A stretch of 31,566 nucleotides of DNA from CAZFAP01 sp964516325. GTDB lineage: Bacteria > Auribacterota > JABMQX01. The notes beneath the pieces were generated by a model. It searched no databases, was not told where the DNA came from, and worked only from the letters and a program-made list of their open reading frames with translations. Positions 22,947-30,226 of this stretch are shown piece after piece; the stretch's first letter is position 1; each line of letters opens with the position of its first letter. Location: positions 1 through 31,566 of the forward strand of contig CAZFAP010000035.1 of the NCBI GenBank assembly GCA_964516325.1, written 5' to 3'. The translations under genes were made by a program, and so were the position numbers.

Positions 22947-24374
22947 ATGCAAAGAGATAAGCTGCTTGTGGTGGGTCGGCTCAGCCTCTTTATTGACGGG
23001 CTGATTACCGCCCTATCTCTTTGGCTTGCATACTTTTCGTGGTGGCTTCTGTACCAGGTCTTCGACCTCGGAAAGGATTTCCACGGCAAGTTCACCACCT
23101 ACGCCTACCTGTACCTCGCCATCATCCCCTTCTTTCCCCTTCTCTACAAGCGGTACGGTCTCTACGACTCCATCGGGTTCAAACGGGGGAAAGAGATTGC
23201 CCTGATTCTGGGGAAAAGCCTCGCGGTCGGTCTTGCGACGCTCACCGTTTTCTTCTTCGTTGCGAAAATGCAGACCGTCAGCCGTCCGTTGCTCCTGGCT
23301 TTTGCGGCGATAAGCTTCTGCCTGGTGTATTTGAAGGAAGCGGTGATCCTCGAGTATTTCCGGTACGCGAGGCGGCTGGAGCGAAATTTCCGGAACATTC
23401 TCATCTGCGGCGTCGGGGAGACAGCCAACAAGGCTATCAAGCTGGTGGAGGAACATCCACACTGGGGCTACAAGATTTGCGGCGTCGTCGTCCCGGACTC
23501 GTATGCGAACCGCACCGAAGTCGGCGGATGCAACGTGCTCGGCATGTACAGCGAAATGCCGCGAATCCTCAGCGCCAATCCCTACGACCAGGTGATTTTC
23601 GCCGTCGGCAAGCGCCATCTGCACGAAGTCGAGGAGCCGCTGTACGCCTGCGAGCTTCAGGGGGTGGACGCGTGGCTCATCGCCGATTTCTTCCGGGCAG
23701 CGATTGCGAAAGTCAAATTTGAGGAGTTCCACAACCTCCCGGTTCTGGCGTTCAGCTCGACGCCGGAGTTCAGTTGGAGCCTTCTTTTCAAATCCGTTTT
23801 CGACAGAGTCGCCGCGGCGATTCTCATCATTCTGACCTCGCCGCTTTTCATCCTCGTTCCCATCATCATCAAATTGACTTCCCGCGGCCCCGCCTTCTTC
23901 AAGCAGCAGCGACCGGGGCTGCGAGGGAAATTGTTCACCATGCTCAAGTTTCGCTCGATGCACAGCGCTTCCGAGCAGATGAGAGCCGAGCTTGACATTT
24001 TGAACGAGATGGACGGCGCCGCATTCAAGATGACCAACGACCCTCGCGTCACCGGGTTCGGGAAGTTCCTCCGCCGCACGAGCATTGACGAGCTTCCTCA
24101 GCTCATCAACGTCCTGAAAGGGGATATGAGCCTCGTCGGTCCGCGACCGCTTTGCCTGTGCGACGTGGAGAAGTTCAAGGAGTGGCAGAGGAGAAGGCAG
24201 GCGGTCAAGCCGGGGCTGACGTGCCTCTGGCAGACCAGCGGAAGAAACAGGATTGATTTCGAGACCTGGATGAAGCTCGACCTCGAATACATTGACAACT
24301 GGTCTGTGACCCTCGACCTCAAAATCCTCCTGAAAACCATCCCCATCGTCCTCCTGTGCCGTGGCGCCAAGTAG
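22947..24374 (+). CDS. Polyprenyl glycosylphosphotransferase (WbaP/undecaprenyl-phosphate sugar transferase type)
   Basis: 475 residues from ATG 22947, with GGGGG just upstream; the longer open frame adds a region without membrane or family features. Four or five N-terminal membrane helices (residues ~10-125) precede a cytosolic Rossmann-like CoA-binding-type domain ('ILICGVGETANKAIKLVEEHPHWGY', ~150-260). The bacterial sugar transferase catalytic domain begins at ~275 ('FKSVFDRVAAAILII'), with 'KFRSMH', 'RRTSIDELPQLINVLKGDMSLVGPRP' (the Asp-Glu pair and PRP) and 'LEYIDNWSVTLDLKILLKT'. It starts exopolysaccharide, O-antigen or glycan repeat synthesis by moving a sugar-1-phosphate to the lipid carrier. 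No other glycan genes are adjacent, so it is either an isolated initiator or at the edge of a scattered pathway. Confidence 0.9.
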   Translation: MQRDKLLVVGRLSLFIDGLITALSLWLAYFSWWLLYQVFDLGKDFHGKFTTYAYLYLAIIPFFPLLYKRYGLYDSIGFKRGKEIALILGKSLAVGLATLTVFFFVAKMQTVSRPLLLAFAAISFCLVYLKEAVILEYFRYARRLERNFRNILICGVGETANKAIKLVEEHPHWGYKICGVVVPDSYANRTEVGGCNVLGMYSEMPRILSANPYDQVIFAVGKRHLHEVEEPLYACELQGVDAWLIADFFRAAIAKVKFEEFHNLPVLAFSSTPEFSWSLLFKSVFDRVAAAILIILTSPLFILVPIIIKLTSRGPAFFKQQRPGLRGKLFTMLKFRSMHSASEQMRAELDILNEMDGAAFKMTNDPRVTGFGKFLRRTSIDELPQLINVLKGDMSLVGPRPLCLCDVEKFKEWQRRRQAVKPGLTCLWQTSGRNRIDFETWMKLDLEYIDNWSVTLDLKILLKTIPIVLLCRGAK

Positions 24375-24713
24375 GTCCGGGCGCGGCGTCTCACGGGCGA
24401 GACGCCTCTGTCCCCACGCGTCTATCTGTGAGTCGCCTGGGCTCTCCGTGGTTTCAATCCGGGTATCTTTCACCGTCGAGAGCGCGGAGAACACAGAGGT
24501 GAGACAGGATTAACAGGATGGACCGGATCGAGGAATTCGGATAATCCTGTGTATCCTGTAACCCCGTCTAAGAATCCGAGACGGACCTCCTGCGCAGAGC
24601 ATCTCACGGGCGAGACGCCCGTGCCACCACGTACCTCCCTCCGCGTCCTCTGCGGTTCCAACCGGGATCTTTTCACCGCAGACAACGCCGAGATCGCAGA
24701 GAGAAAGCCGTTC
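24375..24713. repeat. Repeat-rich gap
   Basis: About 340 bases with no gene. 24385-24406 is an 8-bp perfect hairpin (GGCGTCTC/GAGACGCC). 24471-24531 contains the 'CGCGGAGAACACAGAGG' and 'GACAGGATTAACAGGATGGA' words, and 24541-24563 the inverse 'AATCCTGTGTATCCTGT'. 24602-24623 holds a second copy of the TCTCACGGGCGAGACGCC core. 24634-24662 has 'CCGCGTCCTCTGCGGTT' and 24671-24702 its inverse. It lies between convergent genes. Confidence 0.65.
24385..24406. terminator. Perfect 8-bp hairpin just after the sugar transferase gene
   Basis: GGCGTCTC and GAGACGCC pair around ACGGGC, 10 bases after the stop codon. No T-run follows. Its 18-base core TCTCACGGGCGAGACGCC recurs at 24602-24619, where a different pairing (CACGGGCG/CGCCCGTG, loop AGA) forms, so it may be a repeat rather than a terminator. 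Confidence 0.4.
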
Positions 24714-25190
24714 CTACTTGAACATGCGGGAAATCCAGTGGCCGACAAAGTGGGTCGCCGTGATAACGACCAGCGCGATGAGAAGGTGTTCCGCGAGGAC
24801 TTTTTTCGGATGTTTCCCCTGTTTTTTTGCCAGGAGGTAGCTCAGGATAGCAAGCATGCTCAGCCCCCAGGCAATTCCGACCGCGATTGCTGTCCCAAGC
24901 TCAAAAATGAGAACCGGCACGACAAAGGTCAGCGCGAAAAGGAATTTTGACAGAAAGGTGGCGATGCTCGCCGCCCAGATTTGCCCCTCGGTGTGGACGT
25001 TTTCGGATTCTTCGGAGATATGGATGCCGAGAGCGTCCGAGAAGGCGTCCGCGATGGCGATGGTGAGGACACCGCCGATGACGATGAGCCTTTCGTGCGT
25101 GCCGGAATGCAGCCCCACCATCAGCCCGAGCGTCGTGATGACGCCGGAGGTCAACCCAAAGCTAAACCCTGTGGTCAACGAATCTTTCAT
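24714..25190 (-). CDS. VIT/CCC1-like integral membrane protein
   Basis: 158 residues with about four or five hydrophobic helices. The N-terminal 'GFSFGLTSGVITTLGLMVGLHSGT' and 'VIGGVLTIAIADAFSDALGIHISEESE' resemble the first half of VIT1/CCC1 metal transporters, where glycine-rich helices and acidic residues form the cation path. A second hydrophobic half follows ('FLFALTFVVPVLIFELGTAIAVGIAWGLSMLAIL') and the protein ends in a short basic segment. It may move iron or manganese, but that is uncertain. The ATG at 25190 has no clear ribosome binding site, and repeat words begin only about 30 bases upstream of it, so the start is less certain than the family. Confidence 0.65.
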   Translation of the reverse strand: MKDSLTTGFSFGLTSGVITTLGLMVGLHSGTHERLIVIGGVLTIAIADAFSDALGIHISEESENVHTEGQIWAASIATFLSKFLFALTFVVPVLIFELGTAIAVGIAWGLSMLAILSYLLAKKQGKHPKKVLAEHLLIALVVITATHFVGHWISRMFK

Positions 25191-25220
25191 GAGCGCTACT
25201 GTTTATGCATCAGAATCTTC

Positions 25221-25360
25221 GAGAGGATGACAGGATGAACGGGATTATCGCGTTTGTTTTATTACTGTGTCAAAACCTTTCGGTCAGCAGGTTGTCGCAG
25301 ACACCGCGTCATCCCGCCAAAGGCGGCATGTATCCTGTCAATCCTGTCATCTTGTCCAAA
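25221..25360. repeat. Inverted pair of GGAT/ATCC repeat words
   Basis: 25221-25250 carries 'GATGACAGGATGAACGGGATT', and 25329-25360 the opposite-strand form ('TATCCTGTCAATCCTGTC'). Together they could fold into a long imperfect stem upstream of the VIT-like gene and just downstream of mscL. Confidence 0.55.
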
Positions 25361-25367
25361 TGTCTCC

Positions 25368-25820
25368 TCAAGCGGGGAGCTGCGAAGTGCACTGCGGGCA
25401 GCGGGTCGCCTTGATCGCGATGGACGATAGGCAGAACGGGCACTGTTTTGTCGTCGGGACGGGGGACGGCGCCTGCTCCTTCTGCTTGAGCCGGCTGATG
25501 CCGCGGACAAGAAGGAACACAGCAAAGGCGGTGATGACGAACTTGACGACCGCGTTCACGAAGATGCCATAGTTGATCGTTACTGCGGCAGCCTTCTGGG
25601 CATCGGCCACGGAAGCATACGGTCCGGCGGCGGTCCCCTCCTTCAACACGACGAAAAGGTTGGAGAAATCAACCTTGCCGAGAAGAAGGCCGATGGGCGG
25701 CATCATAACGTCAGCGACTAAGGAGCCGACGATGGCGCCAAAGGCAACACCGATGATGATGCCGATGGCCATGTCAATGACGTTTCCTCGCATGGCAAAT
25801 GCTTTGAATTCCTTGAGCAT
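25368..25820 (-). CDS. mscL: Large-conductance mechanosensitive channel MscL with C-terminal zinc ribbon
   Basis: 150 residues from ATG 25820, preceded on the minus strand by AGGAGGTGG, a near-perfect ribosome binding site. The frame is open further upstream but that part is repeat sequence. 'MLKEFKAFAMRGNVIDMAIGIIIGVAFGAIVGSLVADVMMPPIG' holds the N-terminal amphipathic helix and TM1 pore helix; TM2 is 'GIFVNAVVKFVITAFAVFLLVRGISRL'. The channel opens under membrane tension and releases solutes on osmotic downshock. The usual cytosolic helical bundle is followed by a zinc ribbon at the very end, C127-x2-C130 and C141-x2-C144. The gene is monocistronic in appearance, flanked by repeats on both sides. 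Confidence 0.95.
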   Translation of the reverse strand: MLKEFKAFAMRGNVIDMAIGIIIGVAFGAIVGSLVADVMMPPIGLLLGKVDFSNLFVVLKEGTAAGPYASVADAQKAAAVTINYGIFVNAVVKFVITAFAVFLLVRGISRLKQKEQAPSPVPTTKQCPFCLSSIAIKATRCPQCTSQLPA

Positions 25821-25851
25821 TTTTCCACCTCCTTGTTGTGTGTTAAAAGTT

Positions 25852-25932
25852 GGAACCGCCGAGAACGCAGAGGAAGTCAGCCCACGCAGCTCACATCGGA
25901 CCGGGCAGTCTCTGCAATCTCTTCGGTTAACT
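25852..25932. repeat. Inverted pair of CCGCAGAG-type repeat words before mscL
   Basis: 25852-25880 ('AACCGCCGAGAACGCAGAGG') and 25911-25932 ('TCTCTGCAATCTCTTCGGTT') pair at about 15 of 19 positions in three perfect blocks. It lies in the leader region of mscL, 30 bases from its ribosome binding site, and could fold in the mRNA. Confidence 0.55.
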
Positions 25933-25985
25933 CGCACGTCTCGCGGACACGTTGTCCATGGGCCCGCGGTGCGTGCAGCTCTCTC

Positions 25986-27197
25986 TTACCAGCGCCCGCT
26001 GGCGCCGCCGCCAAAAGAGCTCCCCCCACCAAAACCGCCGCCACCTCCGCCTCCCACGGAACCAAGGATGTCGAAAACCGCCCCCAGGATGTCGAAGAAG
26101 GAACCACCTCCTTCCCCGGAATCACGCCACCCGGCTGATCTGCCATGTACAGCTGGCCTCGTCTTCCGCCCAAAGATGTCCTTTTGCCACCAGCGCTCTC
26201 TGGGGATCGCTTTCTGTGCCTTCCGGCTGGGAGCAGAGAAGGATGCCCTCGCCGGCGACTTTTTCGGTGTCTCCCGAGGGGCCACGCGGAGAGAGGTCGC
26301 GCCTCTCAGAGGTTCTTTCAGGCGAGGCATTCGGATCTGGATCGGGCGCTGGGGCATCTCTGGGACCTGCACCGTTTCTTCCGGCATCGGTGCCGGAGGC
26401 ATCTCTTCTGCGGGAGCAGGCTCAGCCATGGTCGCATCCGCCGGCACCTCTTCCGCCTCCACCACTTCGCGCGGGGCCAGGGTGGCGGGCGACTGGGCCT
26501 GTTCTGCCTGGCGCGGTACCGCAGCGGGGGGGACTTCCACCCGATGTCCTGCGCGAACCAAACCCCGCACGAGTAGAAAAGCCACGACGAGGATGAGAAG
26601 CCCCATCAATATGGGGAACCAGGGGACCTTGCCGGTCAGCTTTCCGATAGCAGCGCAGGAGCCTTTGTATATTCCGGCGCTGTAGTCCCCCTTCTTGAAA
26701 CAGGGGATCATCTTTTTGTCAATGACCGACTTCATCGCGGAATCGTAGAGGGTACCGTACCCGGCGCCGAGTTCGATGCGGCACTCGCGGTCGTTCACGG
26801 CGACCAGGATGAGGACTCCGTCGTTTTTTTCCCTGTTTCCGATTCCCCAGGTGTTGAACAGGTTTGTCGCAAAAGACTCTATGGTGGCATCGCCGGTGGG
26901 GTAATCTTTGATGGAGTTGATCGTGACGACCACAGCCTCAATGCCTCGCTTGCGCTCGAGTTTGCCGAACCTTTTGCGAATTTGCGCCGCGTGGCGCTCA
27001 GTGAGCAGACCCGCGTAATCGTTAACATAGTCGTCATGGGGTTGGGGATAAGCGCTCGTCCCTCTCGCGCCTGGTACGACGCGGCCATCCCTGTTCAGAA
27101 GCCTTATTCCCCCCTGCTCCCCTTTTGTCGGCAATCCGACCCCGGTGAGCACGATTGAACAGATAAGGGCGACTGTTGATGGTATGTTTGTTTTCAT
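25986..27197 (-). CDS. TPM-domain membrane protein with Gly-rich C-terminus (YgcG-like)
   Basis: 403 residues; GAGGGAGGGA precedes the ATG on the minus strand. A signal peptide (residues ~1-26) leads to a TPM domain at ~50-190 ('VNDYAGLLTERHAAQIRKRFGKLE', 'GIEAVVVTINSIKDYP', 'NTWGIGNREKNDGVLILVAVNDRECRIELGAGY'). One helix at ~205-225 ('FPILMGLLILVVAFLLVRGLV') then crosses the membrane. The cytosolic tail is Pro/Glu/Ala-rich and ends in a Gly/Ser-rich run with Trp last, as in YgcG proteins. TPM domains are tied to membrane-protein or photosystem repair and to LemA; the biochemical role is unsettled. Its start overlaps the stop of the next TPM gene by ATGA. Confidence 0.87.
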   Translation of the reverse strand: MKTNIPSTVALICSIVLTGVGLPTKGEQGGIRLLNRDGRVVPGARGTSAYPQPHDDYVNDYAGLLTERHAAQIRKRFGKLERKRGIEAVVVTINSIKDYPTGDATIESFATNLFNTWGIGNREKNDGVLILVAVNDRECRIELGAGYGTLYDSAMKSVIDKKMIPCFKKGDYSAGIYKGSCAAIGKLTGKVPWFPILMGLLILVVAFLLVRGLVRAGHRVEVPPAAVPRQAEQAQSPATLAPREVVEAEEVPADATMAEPAPAEEMPPAPMPEETVQVPEMPQRPIQIRMPRLKEPLRGATSLRVAPRETPKKSPARASFSAPSRKAQKAIPRERWWQKDIFGRKTRPAVHGRSAGWRDSGEGGGSFFDILGAVFDILGSVGGGGGGGFGGGSSFGGGASGRW

Positions 27198-27649
27198 TTG
27201 TCCCGTCCCTCCCTCGCGTAGGAAATCGCATTGGGTAATTCGTCTATGTCCCGCTTCTCACATGGGAAAAAGGTCGCCAGTTGCTGACCAGCTCGCCTGA
27301 TCCCTTCCGCCAATCCTTCTGCAAAAAGCCCCTTTTGAAAATGTTCCTGGACGACGTCCCGAACAGCGTCCCAGAATCCCTGCGGCACTTTGTCGTTGAT
27401 GCCATCGTCGCCCAGGACCACGAACGCGCGCTGGTTAACGCCGAGGAAGAATAGGACTCCGTTGCGAAGCCTGGTCTTACGCATTCCGAGTCTCACGAAA
27501 GCCTTGCGCGCCGTTCTCATGGGATGCCTTCCGGCTTTTCTCTCAACCCGTACTCTGATCTCCCCGGAAGTGTGAGACTCCGCCTCCCTGATCGCTGAGA
27601 GGATTACCCTCTCGTCCTCTTTGGTGAAGAAATTTCTAACAGACCCCAT
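27194..27649 (-). CDS. Short TPM-domain protein, no signal peptide
   Basis: 151 residues, with GGGAGG before the ATG at 27649. The TPM signature is compact: 'FFTKEDERVILSAIREAESHTSGEIRVRVE', 'RNGVLFFLGVNQRAFVVLGDDGIND' and 'VQEHFQKGLFAEGLAEGIRRAGQQL'. No hydrophobic anchor is visible, so it is probably cytosolic or peripheral. It is the upstream gene of a translationally coupled pair with the larger TPM protein. The usual third member, lemA, is not present in the window. Confidence 0.85.
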   Translation of the reverse strand: MGSVRNFFTKEDERVILSAIREAESHTSGEIRVRVERKAGRHPMRTARKAFVRLGMRKTRLRNGVLFFLGVNQRAFVVLGDDGINDKVPQGFWDAVRDVVQEHFQKGLFAEGLAEGIRRAGQQLATFFPCEKRDIDELPNAISYAREGRDK

Positions 27650-27739
27650 GATTCAGCCTCCCTTGTTATGAAGACGCTCTTGCTGACTTTTCGCTCATTT
27701 GCGGCCCGCGAAACGGTCGGAGCGAGCGTCCCCCACCCA

Positions 27740-27764
27740 CGGCATTACGTAAAGCCCAATGCCG
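27740..27764. repeat. 7-bp stem-loop between the TPM genes and the Fic remnant
   Basis: CGGCATT at 27740-27746 pairs with AATGCCG at 27758-27764 around an 11-base loop. It sits in about 230 bases without a gene and may end the decayed Fic transcript on the minus strand. Confidence 0.4.
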
Positions 27765-27881
27765 GGGTGAACCCCCTCTTTCCTCCCCAAGACAGAGCCA
27801 CGAAGGTCCGAACGCCCTTTCGCGGTCGCGGCCAAAGCGCTGTCTATCCCTCCTTAGTTCATGCTCAATCTCATCTCGCCT

Positions 27882-28361
27882 TCACACCGTGCGGCACGTC
27901 ACGCTCTCGCCCGGACCGCGGGCATCTCGCTCCTGAGGATCGGAGCGATGGAGGCAACTTGAGAAACACCCGGCGAGGGGGAACTCCTTGAGCCGCAGTA
28001 CCCCATGGCTCATTGCAGCCACATAATTGACGACCTCCGCGAAATCTTCTGGGCAACCCGGCTCGCGAGCTTGGGCTTCAGACACCACCACATCTGTCAG
28101 AGACGTGTGAGTCCCCTCGATGTCCCTGGATAGGATAGCCTCCTTGCGAACGCACGGGAAGACGAAAAGGTCCGGGCTGGGGAGAGTCTCCGTCGAGCCG
28201 TCAAGCCGCCCCATAGCGCGGTCCGCGTCGGACAGGAGGTTGGGCATTTCGTCGTCCGTCTGGAGAGGTCGGGCGGGCGGCAGCGGCTTCGGGCGGAAGG
28301 CGCGGTGCGCGCCCGGCTCATGTGCGTGGTGCCCCGCTCTCTGACCGAACGTCGCTGACAT
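27882..28361 (-). pseudogene. Fic-family protein remnant (N-terminal part only, frameshifted)
   Basis: From the ATG at 28361 the frame encodes the Fic N-terminal domain: 'PKPLPPARPL', 'LLSDADRAMGRLDGS', 'FVFPCVRKEAILSRDIEGTHTSLTDVV' and 'EVVNYVAAMSHGVLRLKEFPL'. 'SRDIEG' is the S-x-x-x-E-G inhibitory motif that blocks AMPylation in class II Fic proteins. After 'EFPL' (about 27985) similarity continues only across shifted frames ('RRVFLKL' in one, 'LHR' and 'RGPGE' in another), and it stops near 27882. The catalytic HPFxDGNGR loop is absent anywhere downstream. The gene is therefore truncated and frameshifted. A functional gene of this family is normally ~370 residues. The start region also diverges from family members. 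Confidence 0.72.
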
Positions 28362-28369
28362 CTTAATGC

Positions 28370-28432
28370 TTCCCACAATACGGTTTGGCTGGAGCGAACG
28401 TTGTTATGGAGAGTACCACTTTTCCCACAATA
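28370..28432 (-). promoter_or_regulatory. Two exact 11-bp direct repeats upstream of the Fic remnant
   Basis: TTCCCACAATA occurs at 28370-28380 and 28422-28432 (plus-strand reading). The copies are 52 bases apart, close to five helical turns, so they would lie on the same face of the DNA. They are immediately upstream of the decayed Fic start and may be its old operator. Confidence 0.4.
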
Positions 28433-28575
28433 ACGCAATGGTTGTGGCGGCAGAGCCTAATGACGGCCGCGACCCGACTTCCCCGCAGTCCCGTCGGCGC
28501 CTATTTGTTGCTGGCGCCCTGGGGGCGGGAATCGTGCCAGTTGCCACGGCGGGCCCCCGGACAGTCGGACGATGG

Positions 28576-29628
28576 TTACTCCCGGTCGCGGCCCGCCCAG
28601 GGTTTTACGGGGTCGGATACCACGATGACTTCGACGTCTTTGACATCGCCCACGGTTACGCTTGTTCGCGCTCGCGCTTGAAACCACCTGGCCCCCTTGA
28701 TCTCCTCGACATCCGGCTTCGGGGAGAAAAGCCTCCACCCTGCCGTGTTCCCGCTGCTTCCTTTGAGCGTGATGTTGAACCCCGGTCCGTGGCGGACGTC
28801 AACTATGTCCCGCAACGTTACCTCCACCCAACCGATGAGGTCCTGCTTCTCGCCCGGGTCGAGGACTACTTCTTCCGCTTCTGTCGCTAACCCGAGGTCC
28901 TGTATCCGGGCGCCGGCATCGTCGCCAACGGAGCCTCGGTCGAGGATGCGGAGTCGGATCGGCTCCGTCCCCCGATTTTCCAGTCGAAAGCCGAAGCGTC
29001 GTGCATCCGAATCGCAGGGGATTGAGAGGGCAAGCAGCCTGAGCCGCGACTCCATTTTCTCCATCTCCCGCCAGCGGGCTTTACGTTTTCGGAGGTACTC
29101 GACGGTTTTTGCTTGCTCCCGCTGAAACTCGTCCTCCGGGAGAAATCTCCAACCAAAGGCGAGGATGGGCAGGCGCATCACGGGCCGTCCCAGGGAATCC
29201 GTCTTGTGTTCCCGGCATTCCCATCGAGTCGGCTTGTAGTAGTACATAACGACCAGATCGTCAGGATCGTCGTCCCGCAGCCCTTCATTGTAGCGGTAGC
29301 AGCAGACCTCCTCCGAAAGCGAGCGAGTTGCCTTCCAGTAGTTCTGGGCTTTGCGAGACAGTGCGTGGCTGGTGAACAGGTGGACTTCCCGGAAATCCGG
29401 GATGCATTTCGAGAGGGAATCGAGAGGATTCTTGCCGCCGCGCGGATACCAGCCGCCGTGTTTGTTGGCGTATTCCTCGAGCTGAAATCGCACGAAGGTG
29501 CGGCAGTTCGCGCAGGAGGCGCGCTGGTTGTACTTCAGCCGCTTGTGCAAATACAACGCGACCGGGACCGCCACCGCCACCACCGCAATCGGAACGACAA
29601 GCTTGATGAATCGCGACCGGTGCTTCAT
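28576..29628 (-). CDS. Membrane-anchored protein of unknown function
   Basis: 350 residues; GGAGGG lies just before the ATG on the minus strand. A single N-terminal helix (residues ~9-27, 'LVVPIAVVAVAVPVALYLH') after a basic start anchors it, with the rest probably outside the cytoplasm. 'SCANCRTFVRFQLEEYANKHGGWYPRGG' resembles the pseudopilin-like segments ('YANDNNGWYP') of planctomycete secretion-associated proteins, but the prepilin cleavage site is not evident. Further on there are several Cys, a Lys/Arg-rich helical stretch ('YLRKRKARWREMEKME') and a beta-rich C-terminal half ('FGFRLENRGTEPIRLRILDRGSV') that looks like an immunoglobulin-type or DUF-type sandwich. I do not recognise the family. 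It has no close neighbours on its strand. Confidence 0.65.
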   Translation of the reverse strand: MKHRSRFIKLVVPIAVVAVAVPVALYLHKRLKYNQRASCANCRTFVRFQLEEYANKHGGWYPRGGKNPLDSLSKCIPDFREVHLFTSHALSRKAQNYWKATRSLSEEVCCYRYNEGLRDDDPDDLVVMYYYKPTRWECREHKTDSLGRPVMRLPILAFGWRFLPEDEFQREQAKTVEYLRKRKARWREMEKMESRLRLLALSIPCDSDARRFGFRLENRGTEPIRLRILDRGSVGDDAGARIQDLGLATEAEEVVLDPGEKQDLIGWVEVTLRDIVDVRHGPGFNITLKGSSGNTAGWRLFSPKPDVEEIKGARWFQARARTSVTVGDVKDVEVIVVSDPVKPWAGRDRE

Positions 29629-29872
29629 GTCCCTCCGATGAGCAACCCGGGGGATGCTGAGAGCAGGCTGGCTCCCGGGAGTTCCCCGAAGACCGCCCTA
29701 TAGTCTGAGATACCACGCTTTTCGGAACCGGGGAAGGCCCATTTTGGGGCAAGAGACCAAGGAGACCGACTCTGCGCAGCCGCTGGTTCCTGCTTCGCGT
29801 GCTCCGGTCGCTCCGCCCCGGAAATCGCCGCCATGTGCACAGGGGCCCGCCCCGGGGATGTCTCTCGCAAAG

Positions 29873-30100
29873 GCGCCAAGCACGCAGAGGAGGTGGACAG
29901 GATAATGGCGCCCTCGGCGCCGCACAGGATGAACACGATGGCGGATTAACCGCGGATGCACGCAGATACACGCAGATATTCACTTTCCAATCCATCTGCG
30001 TTCATCGGCATCCATCTGCGGTTCCTGATCGTCCCGTCAATCCTGTTATTCTGTCCAAGTTCTCCCTCTCTGCGATCTCTGCGTTCTCTGCGGTGAAACG
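29873..30100. repeat. Nested palindrome of three repeat words (A-B-C / C'-B'-A')
   Basis: Left arm: A (CGCCAAGCACGCAGAGG, 29873-29893), B ('GGACAGGAT' and 'CACAGGATGAACACGATGG', 29894-29940), C ('CCGCGGATGCACGCAGATA', 'CACGCAGAT', 29941-29978). Right arm: C' ('CCATCTGCGTTCATCGGC', 'ATCCATCTGCGGTT', 29992-30028), B' ('CGTCAATCCTGTTATTCTGTCC', 30033-30060 in part), A' ('CTCTGCGATCTCTGCG' and 'TTCTCTGCGGTG', 30068-30099). The centre is 29979-29991. The arms are imperfect complements, in reverse order. Confidence 0.7.
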
Positions 30101-30114
30101 CTTCCGGTCTTTGG

Positions 30115-30216
30115 GTCTTGGCGAGAGAACACGGAACCCGACCTCCGCCCCGAAAATGGGCCATACGCAGCCTGGATTTTCATGGTCTCCGGGTGAACGA
30201 AGTCCATGGGGGACTG
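30115..30216 (+). repeat. 102-bp dispersed repeat, copy 2
   Basis: Ungapped match to 22616-22717 at about 75 of 102 positions. It follows directly on the A' arm of the nested palindrome and ends 10 bases before the stop of the ABC permease gene. Confidence 0.7.
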
Positions 30217-30226
30217 CGGTTTCCTC

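Larger units (their letters stand above)
29629..30226. other. Gene-free stretch carrying a nested palindrome and a 102-bp repeat
   Basis: About 600 bases. 29629-29872 shows no gene or recognised element apart from the short palindrome CTCCCGGGAG. 29873-30100 is a nested inverted arrangement of three repeat words (see separate entry), and 30115-30216 is copy 2 of the 102-bp repeat. The stretch is downstream of the ABC permease and upstream of the anchored unknown, both on the minus strand. Confidence 0.65.

Noticed and set aside
23013..24494. A 493-codon minus-strand open frame opposite the sugar transferase
   Set aside because: The plus strand encodes a full glycosylphosphotransferase with all motifs. 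The antisense translation is rich in Glu, Arg and His and resembles nothing.
24460..25360. Repeat words as a CRISPR array
   Set aside because: They vary in sequence, are unevenly spaced and alternate in orientation. No cas gene is present.
25573..26685. A 370-codon plus-strand frame opposite mscL and the TPM gene
   Set aside because: It contains Pro- and Ser-rich antisense of the Gly-rich tail and no domain. mscL and TPM are clear on the minus strand.
28366..28890. A 174-codon plus-strand frame upstream of the anchored unknown
   Set aside because: Most of it is antisense to the C-terminal coding part of the minus-strand gene, and it shows no family.
29873..30216. The repeats as an insertion sequence
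   Set aside because: No transposase frame, no clear terminal inverted repeats around a gene and no target duplication could be seen. A non-autonomous element remains possible.
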